This document shows, piece by piece, positions 61,372 to 64,000 of a stretch of 64,000 nucleotides of DNA. The notes below the pieces were generated by a model. That model had not been told where the DNA came from. It did not search any database and saw nothing but the letters and a program-made list of their open reading frames with translations. Made by a program: the position numbers and the translations under genes. The stretch's first letter is position 1. Each line of letters opens with the position of its first letter. Source of the stretch: JBPRGG01 sp051418075 (GTDB lineage: Bacteria; Bacteroidota; Bacteroidia; Cytophagales; Cyclobacteriaceae); the NCBI GenBank assembly GCA_051418075.1, contig JBPRGG010000125.1:10731-74730 (forward strand), given 5' to 3'.

Positions 61372-64000
61372 ATGTATTCATTAAGCCAGCTACAAAAATT
61401 GTTTACTTTATCATTAAGAATTACCTTGTATGTATGGTTGGGTATTTTTACCCACTCAATTTATGCCCAGCAATTCAATCATCAGTCATTTAAGCTTTCC
61501 GGTTCAGCTGATCAGGTTATCAGTATCAATAGAAATATAAATCAAAATATTGACCTTCAGCCTTTTGGGTCACTACCTGAGGTAGGAGGAGTGACAGTTT
61601 CAGCAAATATTACATTTCACTCAGATTCCAGTCTGGTTCGTTTAATTCTGATAGACAAGCAATCCAATGAGCACCTTATTTTTGAAGCATATCCATTAAT
61701 GGCTGAAAACTACCGTTTACAACTTGATCAGGTGGGCCTGGAAACTGTTAATTTGAATCAGGTGCAACCTGATCGGTTAAAACTTGAAGTAGTGGAGGCT
61801 GAGATCAATTTGAAAAGCATTATGGTGAGCCTGAATGCCATGGCCAGGTCATTTCAGCAAACAAGTCAAAAAGTACTCCAGCAAACTGAAATTATTAATT
61901 TACTGAATCAAAAAATTGCAGAAAAAGGTCAAAATTGGGTAGCTGGAGCAACTTCAGTTTCCAGTTTATCTTATCAGGAAAAGAAACAGTTCTTTGGCGG
62001 GAAGGTACCTAATTTGCAAGGTTTTGATTACTATGTAGGGGGAGTTTTTGAAGTTCCATCAGGAAGTACAACACAAACCACAACTTCCCCTGCTGCAGGA
62101 AACTCTCCTTATGTAGATCAATATAACTGGAGAGACCGGCATGGACAGGATTGGCTGCCTCCGGTGACCAATCAAGGAGGATGTGGCAGCTGCTGGGCTT
62201 TTGCAGCTACCGGAGTAACAGAATTCCTGGTGAACCTGTATTACAACAGGAAGCTGGATCTTGATCTGTCTGAGCAGCATATTCTTTCTTGCAGCAATAG
62301 TGGTACTTGTGAAGGAGGGTCACCATTTAGCGCTTTCAACTATATTCGTGATCATGGCATTGTTAATGAATCCTGTTTTCCCTATGCAGGCCAGGATCTG
62401 GATTGCTCAGGCAGGTGTTCAAACCCACAGGAGGTTATCAAAATCGGGGGATGGACTGCTTTTAATCCTTACCTGAAAAATGAAGAGGACTTGAAATCCA
62501 TGATTATTAAAGGACCTGTTTCTTTAGGTATCAGGCCCTGGTGGCATACCATCACTATGGCTGGTTATAAAACTGTAAAAGCGGGCGATCGATTTTACGT
62601 TAGGACCAGCGATCGTAGCAGCTGGGTGAATCTAGAGCCGGGAGATCCTCTGATTGGAAGAACAGCCTGGTATATCAAAAACAGCTGGGGTACCGGATGG
62701 GGTGACCAGGGATTTGCCTATGTAGTCACTAACCTGGAGGACATTTACCTTACAGCGGAAGTTTATGGACCAGTGAGCAGTCTGACTTTGAATGATGGGG
62801 ACATCTTATGCCAGGACCTGGATGGTGATGGTTTTTATAATTGGGGTATTGGACCTAAACCAGCTCATTGTCCAGCTTGTCCGGACCAGCCTGATGGTGA
62901 TGATTCTGATCCTTTTAAAGGACCCATGGATGAATACGGTCATATAATGCAATTAGCCCCTACCGCTCCTGATGTTATCAATACCACTATTACCCAGGGA
63001 GAGTCAGGCTTGTTAAAAGTAGCAGGTGAAAACATTCGTTGGTACAGGGATGAAGGTTTGACACAATTGGTTCACCAGGGGAATCAGTTTTCCCCCAATC
63101 CTTCTGAAATAGGTTTGTTTTATTTTTATGTTACACAAACCATTGCAAATATTGAAAGTGCACCAAATCAAGTTACTTATAAAGTAATCCCTACGCCACC
63201 TGAGGCAGAAGATGTTTTTGCTTGTGAAAATGCTCCGATTCCGGAACTGACCGGTCAGGGCCAAAATATAAAATGGTATGAAGAGGCGGAACTATTGAAT
63301 ATGATCCATCAAGGGGAAAGTCTTTCTTCACAAAATAATACTGAGGGAGTCTATGAGTACTACCTTACCCAAACTATAGCAAATTGCGAAAGCCTTCCGG
63401 CTAAAGTAGTATTAAACATTCGTTCTCAGCCATCTAAACCTGCCGCAGCAGATCAATCAGTATGTACAGGAATTGCTATGGCTGGTCTCCAGGCGGATGG
63501 AGAGCAGATAAAATGGTATGCAGAAGCAGCATTAAATAACCTGTTGCATCAGGGCGATACCTATAATGCCGGTAAATCCAATCCTGGAAGTTATACCTAT
63601 TTTGCTACTCAGACTATTTCCGGCTGTGAAAGTCCTCCGGAAAAAGTAAGTTTAACCATTAAACCCACACCCGCTGCCCCCACTGCCCAGGATCAGGAGG
63701 TATGTGAGGGAAGTTCTGTACCGGCTTTGGCAGGCAATGGAGAGAACCTTCAGTGGTATGCAGAGGCAGCTTTGAACACCCTGCTGCATGAAGGAAAGAG
63801 CTTAATCACCAATAAAAACAAACCGGGAGAATATGCCTATTTTGCCACACAAATAGTTTCCGGCTGTGAAAGTCCCTCAGCAAAAGTAAGTTTAACCATT
63901 AAACCCACACCCGCTGCCCCCACTGCCCAGGATCAGGAGGTATGTGAGGGAAGTTCTGTACCGGCTTTGGCAGGCAATGGAGAGAACCTTCAGTGGTATG
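61372..64000 (+). CDS. secreted papain-family (C1A) protease with Ig-like repeats, N-terminal part
   Basis: The frame from ATG 61372 is open to the window end (876 or more residues). A signal peptide ends in SIYAQ. Residues 35-240 are an unassigned beta-rich then coiled region. A C1A protease domain follows from about 250: oxyanion Gln268 and catalytic Cys274 in NQGGCGSCWAFA, His392 in WWHTITMAGY and Asn437 in YIKNSWGTGWG, so all catalytic residues are present. Residues 480-515 carry an Asp-rich calcium-type motif (DLDGDGFYNW ... CPDQPDGDDSDP). Ig-like repeats of 78-80 residues then begin near 529, 607, 685, 765 and 845, each with QWY/KWY and CES motifs. A C-terminal sorting domain is expected beyond the window. 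Confidence 0.9.
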   Translation, partial: MYSLSQLQKLFTLSLRITLYVWLGIFTHSIYAQQFNHQSFKLSGSADQVISINRNINQNIDLQPFGSLPEVGGVTVSANITFHSDSSLVRLILIDKQSNEHLIFEAYPLMAENYRLQLDQVGLETVNLNQVQPDRLKLEVVEAEINLKSIMVSLNAMARSFQQTSQKVLQQTEIINLLNQKIAEKGQNWVAGATSVSSLSYQEKKQFFGGKVPNLQGFDYYVGGVFEVPSGSTTQTTTSPAAGNSPYVDQYNWRDRHGQDWLPPVTNQGGCGSCWAFAATGVTEFLVNLYYNRKLDLDLSEQHILSCSNSGTCEGGSPFSAFNYIRDHGIVNESCFPYAGQDLDCSGRCSNPQEVIKIGGWTAFNPYLKNEEDLKSMIIKGPVSLGIRPWWHTITMAGYKTVKAGDRFYVRTSDRSSWVNLEPGDPLIGRTAWYIKNSWGTGWGDQGFAYVVTNLEDIYLTAEVYGPVSSLTLNDGDILCQDLDGDGFYNWGIGPKPAHCPACPDQPDGDDSDPFKGPMDEYGHIMQLAPTAPDVINTTITQGESGLLKVAGENIRWYRDEGLTQLVHQGNQFSPNPSEIGLFYFYVTQTIANIESAPNQVTYKVIPTPPEAEDVFACENAPIPELTGQGQNIKWYEEAELLNMIHQGESLSSQNNTEGVYEYYLTQTIANCESLPAKVVLNIRSQPSKPAAADQSVCTGIAMAGLQADGEQIKWYAEAALNNLLHQGDTYNAGKSNPGSYTYFATQTISGCESPPEKVSLTIKPTPAAPTAQDQEVCEGSSVPALAGNGENLQWYAEAALNTLLHEGKSLITNKNKPGEYAYFATQIVSGCESPSAKVSLTIKPTPAAPTAQDQEVCEGSSVPALAGNGENLQWY
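63642..63760 (+). repeat. first copy of an identical 119-bp repeat
   Basis: This stretch is identical base for base to 63882-64000, one 240-bp period later, within the Ig-like repeats of the protease gene. The second copy may continue past the window. Confidence 0.97.
63882..64000 (+). repeat. second copy of the 119-bp repeat (cut by window edge)
   Basis: Identical to 63642-63760. Perfect identity at the DNA level, including synonymous positions, points to a recent duplication or gene conversion of one 80-codon unit. Confidence 0.97.

Noticed and set aside
63190..64000. Tandem 240-bp repeats considered as a CRISPR-like array
   Set aside because: The repeats are in frame, encode Ig-like domains and lack short unique spacers.

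Overview
The window looks like a chromosomal segment of a Bacteroidota bacterium, most likely of the Cytophagales type. This rests on two SusC/RagA receptors, a SusD lipoprotein, an STN-SusC/FecR/ECF-sigma set, a type IX secretion sorting tail, FG-GAP and fasciclin proteins, Tat-exported sugar enzymes, the scarcity of Shine-Dalgarno sites and an AT-leaning base composition. No rRNA, tRNA, CRISPR array or intact insertion sequence was seen.

1-9.1 kb is mixed accessory DNA. It holds the tail of a pectate-lyase-like gene, two GNAT acetyltransferases beside a probable interspersed element, a secreted DUF1080 protein, a MarR regulator with a DOMON protein and an NTF2-like protein, a Bor-like lipoprotein, two truncated genes (AraC N-terminus, GNAT C-terminus), a methyltransferase, an ECF sigma/membrane-protein cluster and a decayed DUF4332 gene. 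9.1-19.3 kb holds a Tat-exported isomerase/oxidoreductase pair, a YyaL-type thioredoxin-domain lipoprotein, hemA with a HemX-like gene, a quinone-detoxification-like operon whose first gene is frameshifted, and a PhoD-like phosphatase.

19.3-40.3 kb, all on the minus strand, is a glycan or polymer acquisition region. Reading in the direction of transcription, three clan GH-A hydrolases (one fused to ankyrin repeats) are followed by a T9SS-sorted FG-GAP protein and a remnant of a second copy. Next come FecR, a signalling SusC with an STN domain, an ECF sigma factor, and then a four-domain fasciclin lipoprotein, SusC and SusD. The two SusC proteins are close paralogues, which suggests one senses and the other imports the same ligand.

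40.3-58 kb is mostly housekeeping: PPi-type phosphofructokinase, flavin reductase, DM13 lipoprotein with a beta-barrel partner, prfB with its programmed frameshift, ilvE, a PduO-type adenosyltransferase, a LolD-like ATPase, a TPR membrane protein, gatC, plsC, a MATE pump, a Nudix hydrolase, rnhB and a Tat aldo/keto reductase. 58-64 kb has a DUF4488-like secreted protein, a nucleoside hydrolase, a 1.2-kb gap without a recognisable gene, and the start of a large secreted papain-family protease with tandem Ig-like repeats that runs off the window. Family names are recognised by eye from motifs; no search was run.
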